A stretch of DNA of 64,000 nucleotides, taken from the NCBI GenBank assembly GCA_015501055.1, contig JADNYV010000174.1, positions 1-64,000 of the forward strand. The letters are read 5' to 3'. How positions within the stretch are numbered: position 1 is the stretch's first letter; every line of letters starts with the position of its first letter. The DNA is from Mucidula mucida. Taxonomy: Eukaryota > Basidiomycota > Agaricomycetes > Agaricales > Physalacriaceae. A program made the translations under genes and the position numbers. Below the pieces are notes generated by a model. That model did not search any database and had not been told where the DNA came from. It saw nothing but the letters and a program-made list of their open reading frames with translations. Shown one piece after another: positions 11,716-23,793 of this stretch.

Positions 11716-12321
11716 AGACTGAACATTACATTGCAGACTGTTTCTCTTATTTTGGGGCTTATTTCACCACATAGAAGTACTTACTCTAGATAGATGTCTT
11801 ACACTTAATGCGGTTTCTTGTACTTACGGGCTGTTGTCGGTTCTTCACTGCTATATATACCTGGTCTATAGAAATGGGTTTTGAACAATGGCCTCTCTTC
11901 GAGGCTTCATGGAGTGCTCACAACGGCCTCCAGGTTTACCACATATCGACAAGGGTCGAACTTGCGCAAGTAATCAAGAAAAATTTTACAGGAAGAGGGT
12001 TCCGGACTTAGGTGGCGCAAAGCTACAACCCATTGTGAAAAGACTAGATTACTTTACTACTTACTACCTTCAGCTTGCGGAGCAGTTCCAATTTACTCTA
12101 AAGTGATAGTTTCGATTGAAACTTCTCAAACGCGATGCCCAACATCTTCAAAAGCTTTCTTCTGCTGACTCCCTCGAATATTATCTTTGACGAGAGTTAC
12201 TGACGAGGGACGATTATTATGAATTGGGCTACGTCCAGTTTCAACTTCAACGTAATGACTACGCCCTCTCATGACTTTGCAACTGGCCAACAGAGCGCGA
12301 AGGAAGATACCTGTGTAACGA

Positions 12322-13479
12322 TCATATTGGCATTTGCGCAATGACATCCAATATCAACATCTTCCCTAACCGCGTCATCGCCTTCTTGACAACTTCACCG
12401 GCGTTCGTTGGACAGAAAATCACCAGACGATCAAACCCCAGTTCAACCATATCGCCCAGTACCGAGTCGAGCCGTTCCCATACATGATGCCCCGACTCAT
12501 CTTCGGAGAATACATGCACATGAAGTTTGCGCATGACCGGCAGATCAACACGTAGCCCCGCCCTCACCGCGTCCTCCAGCGCCTGGATATACACATTTAG
12601 CTGTGCGTCACAAGTAAGCCGTAACACGACTGTCGGTACGACGTAAAATGGTAGCGCCATCCGAAACGAAGGAGGCAAGTCAAGGACGTGGCGATGAGTA
12701 TGGTCAATCTCCAAAACGTCCAGCGACGCGAATTGGACTGCGACATTGTCGGGAAACAAAGTGGGAGAGATGATGAGCACTTTGAGTTTTACTAGAGAGA
12801 AGAGGTGTAGAAGGAGATGATCCAAGGGAGGAGGGAAGGAGGATATGTTCAAGAGACGTAGGTTGGTGTTGACAAGCGTTAAGTTCTCTCCAGACGAAGG
12901 TAACACAGCGGTTCCGATGGTGACGGGCCACACAACAGTGAGGGAGTCCAGCATGGGCATGCTGTTCAGGAGGAGAGAAAGTGTGCACAGCGACGGCATG
13001 GAAATCGCCTGTAGGCGGAGATACCTAACCCGTTTGAGATGTGGATAATACCACGCGCCACCCAGCAAAGGCGAATCAGAGGGCGAACCGCCACCAAAGG
13101 TGATACTATCCACCCTCGCCATGCAGCTCATCGCTTCCACAAATGGGACTCTCGTCTTGACAGTCAGGCCCGTCACAACCAGCTCCTTCACCGATGGCTT
13201 CCGTGGGCTCCTTCTGAATAACGAGAGGAATGCCATATAATTGGGCGGCGCGGGGGAAAGCCAAAAGAGCCTGAAATCGTCCTCCAGGTATGCTTCGAAC
13301 GCCGGCTCCGAGTCCATGCGAAGGTATACGCGGTGGAAGATGTGTTTCCGAGCGCGCGGGAGCCATGCCCTGGAGACGAGCGTACAAGCGTGCAAGGCGT
13401 CTAGCCGCCAATCCGTGTTATCGAGTCCGGCGATGAGGTCGATGATGAGATCGACTAGTTCCTGAGATATACGGCACAT
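12322..13479 (-). CDS. F-box protein (left-arm copy)
   Basis: The single-exon frame has 385 residues. The N-terminal F-box-like segment is SQELVDLIIDLIAGLD followed by LHACTLVSRAWLPRARKHIF, the common arrangement in mushroom F-box proteins, where it would bind Skp1 of an SCF ubiquitin ligase. The rest is leucine-rich with irregular repeats and would recognise an unknown target. The start at 13479 (MCRISQELVD) is shared with the other arm. The right-arm paralogue (30647-31819) is identical over the last 118 residues but differs at many positions in about 75 residues just before that, which suggests gene conversion. Confidence 0.8.
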   Translation of the reverse strand: MCRISQELVDLIIDLIAGLDNTDWRLDALHACTLVSRAWLPRARKHIFHRVYLRMDSEPAFEAYLEDDFRLFWLSPAPPNYMAFLSLFRRSPRKPSVKELVVTGLTVKTRVPFVEAMSCMARVDSITFGGGSPSDSPLLGGAWYYPHLKRVRYLRLQAISMPSLCTLSLLLNSMPMLDSLTVVWPVTIGTAVLPSSGENLTLVNTNLRLLNISSFPPPLDHLLLHLFSLVKLKVLIISPTLFPDNVAVQFASLDVLEIDHTHRHVLDLPPSFRMALPFYVVPTVVLRLTCDAQLNVYIQALEDAVRAGLRVDLPVMRKLHVHVFSEDESGHHVWERLDSVLGDMVELGFDRLVIFCPTNAGEVVKKAMTRLGKMLILDVIAQMPI

Positions 13480-14370
13480 GGAAGGAGGAGGATACTGCGA
13501 GCAGAGTCAGTCCGCGGCCCACGCAGGAAGGAAGGATAACTCGCCTTGATGCTGGGTATGGAAGGGGGACGAAGGACAGTTGAATTATTGTGACCATTAT
13601 TTGGTTCTGCGTCGTCGACTGAGTGCATTGTGCGCTAATTAAGGCAAGTGTGAGTCTCACTCTCGGATATTAGCGAAGCAAAGAACGAGTGCCACTTACC
13701 CGCAATGATTTTTTGACACAGCGCTTCGCGTAGTAGCGTCGAGACCAGCCGCGATATGCAGACGAAAAGTCATCTAATCTTATGAAAGGCGGAGCCGAGC
13801 AATGGACGATTGGCGCACAGTCATCAGGGTGCCACTGCTATGCGTGTCGGACAGTTCGTGGAGGATGATTTTGTGGAAAATGCGGTGAACGAATGTCAAG
13901 GTGGAGCAGAGGATTCCATCCACTTCGGGGAGACAAACGTAGAGCCAAGGTGAGCACAGAGCGCCGGTTAATGCAGTCGCAGATGCCAGCCGGTTAAGGC
14001 AGTGTGATATTATAGCAGCGTGCCAATGCGAGAGGTATTGGTTTCAAGTCCCCAAGCGGTAACTCACAAAGCAAGCGCGTCGGGGTGCGAAAACACACCA
14101 TTTTTTCTTTCTTAGAGAAGGAAGTGCCTGGTGACAATATCTAGTGTTAAGGATGGGTCAGCCTCAAAGGAGCACGTTCTATCATCAGCGTTTCTGGATG
14201 ATAGATCGAACGTGAAGGAGCAAGTCGACATGGCCGCGTCAAGCAGAGAGATGCGTAGGACACGTGGTCTACGGCTTCAACCGATCCAAACCTCCTCTGT
14301 TCTTGACGTCGACGTCGCCTCCCATGGTTCAGAATATGTATACGACTTTTCAATCACACCTGGCTATACG

Positions 14371-14627
14371 TGCTATTATAGCATGCCGCGCTTACGGTAA
14401 TACGCGGTCGAAGACAAAGCAAGGCGACCCACACTCTTTCACACTCCGGTCTTTGCCACTCTGACCTGCTCTTGCGCTCAATGCTCAGACTGCTTTCCTT
14501 CTCGGAAAATAGTACTTTCAATGGTACCATCTCTTTTACGGTAATATGCGTGAATCGCCGGATCCACATAGTTTTCCCCCCTTTCGACATTGGCCCAACG
14601 GACGCCCACAAACCTGCTATAATAGCA
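14371..14627. repeat. Pair of 13-bp palindromic motifs
   Basis: TGCTATTATAGCA occurs at 14371-14383 and its reverse complement at 14615-14627. Each is a symmetric 6-1-6 palindrome. A partial version (ATATTATAGCA) lies near 14010. In the right arm one copy is intact (29524-29536) and the other is mutated near 29770. They lie upstream of the gene at 14951. Confidence 0.6.
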
Positions 14628-14950
14628 CATGTGCCTCATGCCCTCCTTCACACGCGGATCCGAAAAATCAGCACCTACAAACCCTCGTCCCAAGTCCACT
14701 GATCCGCTCTCGATATCTTTGATACTCTTCTGGGGTATCACATCGCCCGCCCTAGTCTTTGTCTCTCTACGCGTCCAACTCTCCTAATATCACCTCGCGC
14801 CTCTTTCCCTGTGCACCACTGCCGAGCATCTTTCATGGACACGAACGCGCTCATGAATGGGATAATCTTTCAACAAGACCTCTTTCTTCTCCTCCGACTT
14901 ATATACAACAACTTGTTGGATGAGATGGCAGCCCAACCACCGACGTCGCC

Positions 14951-15626
14951 ATGTCTTATAGCAACCCTCTTCACCCCGCCTCTGTCCCCTCCTCATCGCA
15001 GGTCTACTCCCTAAGCGCGCCCGCCAAATTCGCCCTCCCGAACCGGCGGCGCGTCCCCCAGAAGGCGTTCACGCCCAAGCACGGCCCTTCGCAGAACCCA
15101 CAGCCCACGATATACTACGACTACCCCGGCTTCCAGCACCAGGGTGTCCCGATGCAGGCGTTCGGCGCCTCGGAGCCTGCCATCGCTGGCGCGAAAGACG
15201 CAGTGTTCACGAAGCCGGGCGTTGCCAGGATAACATTTCATATACTGGCTAGTAGTCATTTCCTTGTCAGTCTCTTAGGTTTCTTACTGACGTATGAAAA
15301 CTATCAGTGGCCCGGATATCCACAGGTCGAATGGTATCGTTCTGTAGAAGTGACCACCAGGACGGGGCCGCTGACGAGGGCCCAGCTGGGTTACGTTGTT
15401 GTTGGGAATTATATGCGCTTCATCGAGGTATGTTCACCGTCACTGTGCATCGTCCGACTATTACTTAAAAACCGTTCTGCAGAAAAGTCAATACGAGTCT
15501 ATAAACGCTGCGGAGAGACATTGGAAAGTTGGCGCTGATGGCATTCGGTTGGAAAACCTTGTTATCCTATCCGTATGGAATACCTACGAGAACTCTTGGC
15601 AGGCGGAAATCGCGGTTGATTTGTGA
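14951..15626 (+). CDS. Hypothetical protein, two exons
   Basis: ATG 14951 opens a frame to 15427. A GTATGT donor follows, and an acceptor before 15483 continues the frame to a stop at 15626, giving 206 residues. The N-terminal third is rich in Pro, Ser and basic residues. The second part has TGPLTRAQLGYVVVGNYMRF and NLVILSVWNTYENSWQAEI. No domain was recognised. A stop-free stretch around 15243-15305 bounded by possible splice signals could be an additional small intron. A TATA-like TTATATACA sits about 50 bp upstream. The first 100 bases are duplicated at 29102-29201, and a piece of the second exon is found near 19470. Confidence 0.6.
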
Positions 15627-16043
15627 ACTTTACCAGGACGAGTCATTTACTTTTATGGGTGCCTTTATAATACATGTATACTACGTCTTTTTTTACTACT
15701 GTACACTACTAATTGCGGAAATCGGATTCTGAACCTCGGTGCTGGCCAAAGAACAGGCGAAAAAGGAAAGGCTCATGTCTCATATCGAACAGACGCTGCC
15801 AAAGGTTCATCACCCAAAGACAACTTGATACGAGCAACTTACTGTTCAGGCGCTAGTGCGTTCAATCTGATCTAACGTTGAAGCGTAATAAACTGAGTTT
15901 CTACGTATTGAATCGCTAGATGATCTAACTGGTTATGTGTAGCGCCGTATTATGAACGTGATGACTTCCACAAAAAATATTGGATCAGGATAAGCAAATG
16001 AAAAACAGGATGTTCGTGTTGGTTTTACAGGTGCAAGCAAGTT
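15627..16043. other. Intergenic, no gene seen
   Basis: This lies between the convergent 3' ends of the hypothetical gene and the F-box gene. No repeat or conserved frame was recognised. Confidence 0.4.
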
Positions 16044-18712
16044 TTAGCCGGACAACTTACAAGCGAGACTACGCGTACGACCGTATCGACCCCATATTTC
16101 ATCTACTTTCCAAGGCAGAGCAGTTCTTCCTGTCATTCGTGCACCTCCTCTATCCCGTGAATCTCTTGTCCATACTCTAGCGGGGAAACGACCAATAGGA
16201 TCCCAGATGTCTGGCACCCCATTGAACGAAACCGTGTTTAATCCCGGGCACTTCTCAAAAAGGCTTACAGCCGCCGCCTTCTGGACGTCATCCAAGCCGT
16301 CGTCCTTTGGATAGTCTTCACGTCTAGGACGGTTGCCGAACGCTGGTACTTGAAGAATGAGAATCTCAAGTCGGGGAAGCCATGCAGCAATGATTTCTCC
16401 AACCCGCGGCTTCAGAAATGTGTTAAGGAACAAATTGGGGCATTGAATCCAGGATGAGCACTCACCAGATCGTTCACCTCTGCGGTCATTTCAATCTGAA
16501 GAGAACGCACAATCTGAAAAGTATCCCTACTTTCCTCTAATGAATCCAAGAACGTAACGAATTCGATATGCCACGCCACAAAACACAGAGATGCCAAATG
16601 AGGAGGCGAGCCAGTGCTGACAGAGATTGACGGACAGTTCATCTCCGCGTTGTCCATCCAAACTGTCTCCACGGATGGGGGAAGTATGCAGTGCGAGACG
16701 TGCATCGTCATATGTAGGTGATTCAGGTTATCGAATATCCCTGACAAGTCCAAAGTGAGACCGAGTCCCTCCTCGGGAATAGCTCCAGGCATGGTCTTAG
16801 TGCCGAGGGAGAGAAAACGAGCGGAGGAGAAGGATTGTCGTAACAGTAAACGGATGTATTTGATGGACAAGCCCGTAGTGAGCCTCAATCTTTCGAGACA
16901 GGGGAAAGCGGGGAGATCATGCATCGTTCCCTGCTCGATGTGCAAAACCAGATGGCGAAGCGTATGTGACGAGGCCTTCAGCAGTGCCTTTTGAGTCGCC
17001 AATGCCAGAGGCATAACATAGGTATAGCTCATTACGAATTCCTCCAGGTTCTGTGGGATCACCACTGCAAGAGTCGGACTAGAGGTGGGTGCCGCGTGCC
17101 AATGACGTTCTGGGACCCAAACCTCATGCAGCGATAACGAGACGAGGTTGGGCCAGCGACGCGTAACAGCCGCTATGGCCTCTGTGATTCTGTCAAGATA
17201 ATTAAACTCCAAGAACTCTGTTGCTTCCCGCCGGGCAGCACATTCACCGCATTCGTAGGACACATACAAGTTTACTTCCACAAGATGTGTAAACATGTCC
17301 GCCAGACACAGATGCAGAGGTGGATATTCCTGCTCGCTAGCGTCACAAATTCCTTCGACGTGGACGCTGAGACGACGAATGTGCGAGGCTAAATGCGGCG
17401 CGGACGAGAGCACCTTAACCAGGGCGGTTGATCGTGTTTTTACACTGTCACCTCTGTAATCCCGGGTAAACGAAGGCGCGGCAAATGGTTCGACGTAGAT
17501 AAGCGGAGTGCATATCTCTCGCAAGCGATTGCATGTAGCGGCAAGATTGACGAGGCTTTGTAGACTTGCGGGAAGGAAAGAGTAGATGTATTGATGAATC
17601 TCGATCGGCAACCCGACAAAACGTGACTGCCGCCGCGATGCGGAGGGATCGTGAGGAAGTTTTGCGGGTGCTAGGTCCACCAATGATGGCTCCAAGTCAG
17701 AAAAGACGGGGCTTAACTTGTTGAGCGCCCCACAAATGATGTCAACAAGAGTGCCCTGGTCGAATGCGTATCCTTTCCCCACGTACGCGAAGTACGGGTC
17801 AAGCCCGATTGCTACATCTCGAAGTGTCGTCTCCTTCAAGATCGCGTATGAGGCAACAAGTAAGCGAAAACAACGCAGACTGTAGGCTGCTCTGAGGTCA
17901 GGACTTTGATATCCTGGCCGTGCTGAATACCAGAAGGCAGTATGCAGATCTTCGGAATCGGCATTGAGAGGGAAGATACTACCAGGTCCGATGCTGTTCT
18001 CGAAACGGTGGTGGAAGAGCGAAGCTCTAGTCATTCCCTGATCAAAGGATGCGCCAGAGTCCAGGGCAAGGACCAACTTCAAAAGCAGGTAATGGGTCAT
18101 GGTGAAGGAGGCAAAAGGGCGTAAGGTTGGTCCAATATCTGAAATGCATGATTAGAAAGATCAGGAATAAACCAAGAATGAAATATCAGGGGAATTACTC
18201 TTAAAATGATTCCGCAACGTCACTCTAGGATGCTGAGCAAGATATATGAGCGGCGCGATATGACGAAATGGATTTGGCGGAATTGTGAGGACCATTAGAA
18301 TGAACTTTGCGGCTTGTAAATTGTTGCTGTCATGATTCTCCCAGTATTTCAGCTCAAGGAATTTCTTGCCGTCTGCGCGCGGCGTGCTGAAGGCATCCAT
18401 GAGATCGCCCGGAAACAGGGCGTTGTCTTCTACTCCAACATCTCTCCATGCGTCACGCGATGCGTTGGGCTTTGGGAGAAGAGATAATTCGTCCTCCGTA
18501 GCGTCGACTATAAGGGAGACGAGATCGCGCGCAAAATGCGCAAAAGCCTTCTTTCTACTGTCGATTTGGGAGGCCGGACGAATTGTGAAGCCAGTTGATC
18601 CGTCAAAATCGACATGGTCAGTGAGACCTGAGAAACTGAGTCTTAGTTAATCAAGGGGGTTACGGTACTGACAGTGCCAGGGGATCTTTCCTTGATGATG
18701 GGGAGAGCTCAT
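16044..18712 (-). CDS. F-box/leucine-rich repeat protein, intact family member
   Basis: Four exons join in phase: 18712-18673, 18627-18199, 18138-16466 and 16409-16044, giving 835 residues. Introns are 45, 60 and 56 bp with GT..AG ends, and the last has a CTTAAC branch-like site. Around residue 330 an F-box-like segment reads FVGLPIEIHQYIYSFLPASLQSLVNLAATCNRL, preceded by a long family-specific N-terminal half (DSRKKAFAHFARDL, ASRDAWRDVGVEDNALFPGDL, NPFRHIAPLIYLAQHPR). The C-terminal half has degenerate leucine-rich repeats (RRWPNLVSLSL, LRHLVLHI, LERLRLTT). It is likely an SCF substrate adaptor. It is the template used here to read the remnants at 1-246, 610-3368, 9996-10095 and 36676-37170. 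Confidence 0.85.
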
Positions 18713-20875
18713 GGTTGGCAAGAGGGACTTTCTGGGACGGGCCGGAGCGGGCCACTTTCACCACGGTCATGTGACATGCCCCAGCATTCTCGGAGTCTCA
18801 GTCTGTCTCAAGTTACCACCATCATGTCTCACATATGAAACTCGTTCAACGCTGCGCTACTCGGCTTTTAGATGCTAGTATCAAGATGGATTTCAAGTTA
18901 TGTGCTCGTCACTAAACCTCTTTCAATTTGGCACAGTTCGCATCTTCCCGTCGTTGCCAACACGTCGGGCTTTGTCCAGCTTGTTCCTCGTGCGTAGGCT
19001 AGGCGTTCAACGTACGGTCGAGAAAAGCGGAGCGCTTTCATCTACATGCATCCCTTGATCACAGACCACCAAGCCACGGCAATGTTTGGGATAAACATTG
19101 CCATTGCCCACAGTGCAGTCCACACGTCGGTGTCGTCACTGCCGACCCAACACATACGACCTTTTTCCAACTTGGCAGATGCAGCCTCATTCGTAGGCTT
19201 AGTCTTGACTCTTGCACAGTGTAAGGTCGAGAGAGGCGGAGCTCTGTTATCTTCGTGCGCTCAACCGCCGACAGCCAAGCTGAGACATTGTTTAGGGAAT
19301 CCTCATCTCCAACTAGCTCGCACACTTGGCCTGGAGAAGTATCTTCTATTCATTGCGGAGAATGACATTGCCTTGTTGTTGGAATGAAATGAGAAAAGTT
19401 AGATCGCGTAGATGAACCGACAAGAGCTCATATAACTTGAGCAGAACCGTGTTAAAATACTTCATTATTATCCTATCCGTCTGGAACACCTACAAGAACT
19501 CTTGGCAAGCGGAAATCACGTACCGGTTTAATGAAAGATAGAGAGCGGACATTTCCGGAACATCTGCGTGAAGGTTCTGCAAAACCTGTACGAGGGACGA
19601 TGTAAGCACGGCAGAGAAGAGACCAGCCTAGTATCTCTACTCAGTAAAAATGCTCAACGACGACCTTTTACACATACAAATACCACCGTCACATCCAAGC
19701 CATCGCGGGCTTGACTAACCATGTTTGCGTCAAAGGCGACAGCTTCTTCAACGTACACCCGGGAATCGCGCGACGTAGTCATCGGTGACGAGAGGCTGTG
19801 AATAGCCCTGCCTCCTGGGGTCATTGTAGCCCAAGGAGGGTTTTCAAGGGCTGCGAAGGTTGGGGCACAGATACAGCAATTGGCTGGGTGTCGTCGGCCT
19901 GCATTGCCGCGTCCTCCGCAGGGGTGGGAGCAGGCCCACTCGCAGGCACTTCTTGCCCGTCGTTCGATGCTTCGCGGATTGACACGAGCGTGCTGGTGGT
20001 GTTGAGAAAAGGCGTTGAACAGCAGCGGTACGACCGTGTTCTCATTCCGTAATCTGCATCAGCGGCAGTGCGACTGAAGCAAAATCATTTGATGTGTCAA
20101 AGAACGAGTCGAGTAAGACTCACCGTAGAAGCATATGCCGTTTCCTGCTCAGCCTTCAGGTACTAAACGTGTCAACCGAGCCAGCCAGTACAGTACGCCT
20201 GGAAGTTTCCGTTGTGAATAGCATGAAGTAAGCTGAGCTGCCGAGACTCACAAACGATTGTTTGGAGGTGTCTGATAAGGAAGCCCGAGAGATCAGGGGA
20301 GATTTTCGTGGCGTCGGTCAGTTTAGAACCGAACAAGTAGACTGGTATTGCAAACACAACATTCCACAGGAGGAAGGTGGGCAAGTCATGGTGGGTGGAA
20401 GCGGAGTTTCCGTATTGGCATCGCAGCCTGACGAATATTTCTCGTCGGTCCTGGCCAGCCCTTGAGTCTTTTGTGTTTGTGCTCGTGATCATTATGAAGT
20501 GCTACCAATAGCAGTAGTTAATCGGTTCGTCGAAGCAACCGCTCGCAAAGCCAAATCAGCGGAAAGTTCAACGCGACGTTCACCTCTAAATTGCGCTCGC
20601 AGTGCATAGTCCAGTAAGCGTCTTCCGTCCATCTGTAGACAAGACGTCGGCAGCGGCGTCTGTGAAGAGTATTGCATATTGTATGGTGTTGAAATGATGT
20701 ATTTCGAGCTTATCCAGGAAAAAGGTGGGCAAGTTATGGTGGCTGGAGGGCCGATACAGGTTTACGTAGTATGCGTTAGTCCAGCAAATTGCGGGGTCGA
20801 AGGGATGCTGGTGGTGGTCATTGTGAAAGAAACAATTGCCTGATCGGGACGCGTCTCTCTCTCACTACAACCACC
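18713..20875. other. 2.2-kb stretch without a confident gene
   Basis: It contains a decayed internal direct repeat (18980-19045 versus 19180-19255, sharing CGTAGGCT and GGTCGAGA..GCGGAGC). A copy of part of exon 2 of the gene at 14951 lies near 19470-19515. A second short repeat reads GGAAGGTGGGCAAG..ATGGTGG (20375 and 20725). Minus-strand frames at 20172-20677 include a hydrophobic segment (FLLWNVVFAIPVYLF) but no family match. It looks like eroded gene and repeat debris. Confidence 0.45.
19466..19520 (+). pseudogene. Exon fragment copied from the hypothetical gene at 14951-15626
   Basis: TTATCCTATCCGTCTGGAA, then ACCTACAAGAACTCTTGGCA and AGCGGAAATC, repeat 15564-15615 with few changes. This would encode VILSVWNTYKNSWQAEI. 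No surrounding homology is visible. Confidence 0.6.
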
Positions 20876-21469
20876 ATGTATGGAACCTCTGCCGCCGCCC
20901 AGAAAGCCAAACGACGCACACACAGCCGTCCAGAGATATCCGACGAGCAGAAACAGGAAATCAAAGAGGCGTTTGAGCTATTCGACACGGACAAGGACGG
21001 CGCCGTCGATTACCACGAGCTCAAAGTCGCGATGCGCGCTCTCGGGTTCGACATGAAAAAAGCGGAAGTGCTCAAAGTGCTGCGCGACAACGACAAGAGT
21101 GGGCATGGTCTAATGGAGTTCGAGGATTTCGCGAAAATAAGTGAGTGGCCGTTGTACATGGCTTTGCCTCGTTCTGACGAGGAGCAGTGAGCGAGCGGAT
21201 ATTGGCGCGTGATCCCATGGACGACTTGAGGCGCGCGTTTAAGCTGTTTGACGACGATAATACTGGCAAGATTAGTTTGCGGAATCTGCGACGAGTGGCC
21301 AAGGAGATTGGTGACCGCCTTGAGGACGACGAATTGTATGTTGCCTATCTAGCCGACTTTGCTCTTTTTACGCGTCTTCAGGCAAGCCATGATAGAAGAA
21401 TTCGATCTAGACCAGGACGGCGAAATCAGCGAGCAAGAGTTTTACGCTATTATGCAGGACGATGCATGA
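20876..21469 (+). CDS. CDC31: Centrin (Cdc31-type EF-hand protein)
   Basis: Three exons (20876-21140, 21188-21335, 21382-21469) join in phase to 166 residues, normal for centrins. After a short basic tail, four EF-hand loops occur: [36 protein letters not shown] and [34 protein letters not shown] and [13 protein letters not shown] are centrin-specific. Centrins bind calcium and act at the spindle pole body and in nuclear mRNA export and repair complexes. The second loop has His and Gly at the middle positions and may bind calcium weakly. The first intron sits within KI|SERI, exactly where the domain boundary falls. Confidence 0.95.
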
Positions 21470-21599
21470 TCACCTTTACATTTACCCAGTAGTGCGCCGA
21501 TTCCCTTGACATAATGATCCTCTTCTCATATCTTCTCTAGGTTTAGCTTTCTATCGCAATCTGTATCACTACCACCATTGCATTTCATTTGCCTATATC

Positions 21600-22317
21600 C
21601 CCGGTTCCCGATTTGCGTCCATCACGCCTCAATTGTTTGGTACTCTTCGACGTGAGATTTCACTAGCCGCCGAGCATATGTACGCGCCAGAGCACTCTAC
21701 CGACCAGCATCCTTTCGACCCCGCATATTGCTGCACCGACATATAGCCACTACGGAAACCTGTTTCGGACTTGCAGCCACCTTTTACCGGAAAAGCTCTG
21801 AATATGTATTCTCAGATCATGTATTCGTTCTGGCCGACGTCGCAAAAATCCTTTCCAACTAAGAGCTCCTTTCTAGTATCTTTCCGAAACTATTCAGGGC
21901 GCCTCAGTGTGCGTCTGTAGAGACGAGTTTGGCATGACTTTCAGTACGTTTTCCTTTGTTCATCTATAATGTCTTCATGCTGAGCTTCTCCATAGCTGAC
22001 AGCAGGGCACTCTTCTCGATGGTTCTGCGCTCTCCTTTCCTTTGTCCTTGCATGCGTTCGCGTCCAAGTAACGTGCTACTTCTGTAAGCTATCTCCAAGC
22101 CGACGACCACCACTACTTGGCGAATTGGTGCGTTCCATTCCGTGTCGTTGGATTTCGGACTTACTGTTCACTGCAATTGTTTTCCTGGAAGAGCATTCTG
22201 TACCACCAACACCTTTTCCCGGATCCCGATTTGCGTCCATCACTCCTCAATTGTTTCAATTTGTTTGTTACTCTTCGACGTGAGATTTCACTAGCCGCCG
22301 AGCATATGTACGCGCCA
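21600..22317 (+). repeat. Low-copy repeat X, tandem copies interrupted by transposons
   Basis: The segment 21605-21785 is repeated at 22218-22317, and the match continues after the LTR element at 26192-26285 (CATATGTACGCGCCAGAGCA...CTACGGAAACCTGTTTCGG). The segment 21795-22190 matches 32655-33055 in the same orientation. Sequence beyond the transposon block (26300-26630) matches 33490-33840. A low-copy sequence, perhaps a former gene, has been tandemly copied and then broken by insertions. Its function is unknown. Confidence 0.75.
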
Positions 22318-23191
22318 GAGCATGTTGTAAGAATACACACGGTAAGCACTGTCACTGAGGTGCGCAGACAGTCTCGCTTGCTGAGCAGGTGGAACGAGTT
22401 GCTCTAAAGCAACCGAGTGAAGTATTACTGCTACAATACATGCCTTATATACTGTAGACTACAATACTAGAAGATTCTACTACTGACTCATAAGTAGTCA
22501 GTCTCGGGCAGGCTGGGCTAAGGATGACTAAGAGCACGAGCTACGGAATGTGAGGCATCAACGAGTTGGCGAACAATCAGCATGACAAGGACCGGCGGCA
22601 AATCAACGGGAAACGACAACGGATGGGATGGATGGTGGGTGGACTCCTCAACAGCAAATCAATGAAGACCACATGCTGAGCTTGTTGTTGGGATAAATGG
22701 ATGAGGGGTAACACACGTCTCTAATGAGCGTGATTGATGGGGTAACAAGCGATAAACACCCTACTCTCGACGAGCGGGATCGACGGTTGGGATTTGGCCC
22801 CCAATAGGCAATTCAGCGGTTCAACAATGCAGGTCTTCGGCTCCTGCTAGCACACAATCGGCGGTTTGACAACAGATGGAATTTGGCCCCCAAAAAGGCC
22901 ATGACGGTTCGGCTCCTGCGAGCCTCGGATAACGACTAGGATTTGGCTCCTACGAGCAACGACAATGATGACGGTGGCAATGTCAAAATCAAGCCAGTGA
23001 TGGCATCAAAGTATTTGGCGCACAGGTGACAGCGCTTCGGGCCCAATCTTTAACTTCCCGGCTACGAAAGGAACTCGGTTGTGTTGTAAGAATACACACG
23101 GTAAGCACTGTCACTGAGGTGTGCAGACAGTCTCGCTTGCTGAGCAGGTGGAACAAGTTGCTCTAAAGCAACCAAGTGTAGTATTACTGCT

Positions 23192-23793
23192 TAAGGAAAA
23201 GCACGGTATGGCGGGTAGCCGACGGTATGACGGGTCGGGTAACCCGCGGGACGGGTACGGTATCCAAGCGCCCATACCGCGGTATACCACCGACACCGCC
23301 ACATCCAACTTGCCTTAAATGGCTGTTCCTATGATCACAGCCACATCGGTCAACATGGAGCGTGTATTCAGTTGCGCACACCGACTTACTACGTGGGAAC
23401 GGAATCAACTCAGTGCACAGAGTATCTGTGCGCTGATGTGCCTTGGAGCTTGGAGCATTCTCGGGCATGTTAGTAATGATGTTTTGCTGGATATCACGAA
23501 GGACGGTGCTGTCCGTGTTGCAAAGGAAGACATGGACAAGGAGGATATTGATTTTGAGCCCGGTTTCGATACTATTGTACTTACAGACAGCAATAACAAG
23601 TAGAATACCTCAATACTAGGTTGTTTTTACTGTAGGAGGATGATAGAGTGAGCTTTAGTTGACGGGTCACAATATACGGCGGTATACCATATACCAACCC
23701 GTACCCGTATACCGTGGGTCTGGTATGCGGTATTGGCGGATCGGGTAGACGGAGTCAGGCCGTTACCCGCGGTATTACCTGGGCTATTCCTTA
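23192..23793 (+). mobile_element. Short hAT element (602 bp) inside the 3' LTR
   Basis: A perfect 8-bp target duplication TTACTGCT (23184-23191, 23794-23801) flanks inverted ends TAAGGAAAAGC and GCTATTCCTTA. The subterminal regions are full of GGTATACC/CGGGTA-type motifs. The inside encodes only the end of a transposase. It is a different hAT lineage from the element at 23879. Confidence 0.9.
23319..23603 (+). pseudogene. hAT transposase C-terminal dimerisation fragment
   Basis: The frame reads TSVNMERVFSCAHRLTTW, then NQLSAQSICALMCLGAW, which is the hAT family C-terminal dimerisation motif found in Ac/Hobo-like transposases. The catalytic core and zinc finger are missing, so the product cannot be a complete transposase. 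The remaining frame is about 85-95 codons with an acidic tail. Confidence 0.85.

Larger units (their letters stand above)
11492..15050. repeat. Left arm of a 3.55-kb inverted duplication
   Basis: This arm is the reverse complement of 29102-32649 with scattered changes and a few indels (lengths 3559 and 3548 bp). Here both ends lie inside complete genes (the SDR on the left, the hypothetical gene at 14951 on the right), so this is the ancestral locus. Similarity is uneven: near-perfect at 11492-12680, lower through the first two thirds of the F-box gene, and lowest around 13700-13920, where unrelated segments are interspersed. Confidence 0.95.

Noticed and set aside
14000..14060. Possible tRNA (GGTTTCAAGTCCCC resembles a T arm)
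   Set aside because: No matching acceptor stem, D arm or anticodon arm could be placed around it.
14478..14741. 87-codon minus-strand frame also open in the other arm (29411-29674)
   Set aside because: Differences between the arms change amino acids about as freely as silent positions, and no domain is seen. The shared frame is explained by recent duplication.
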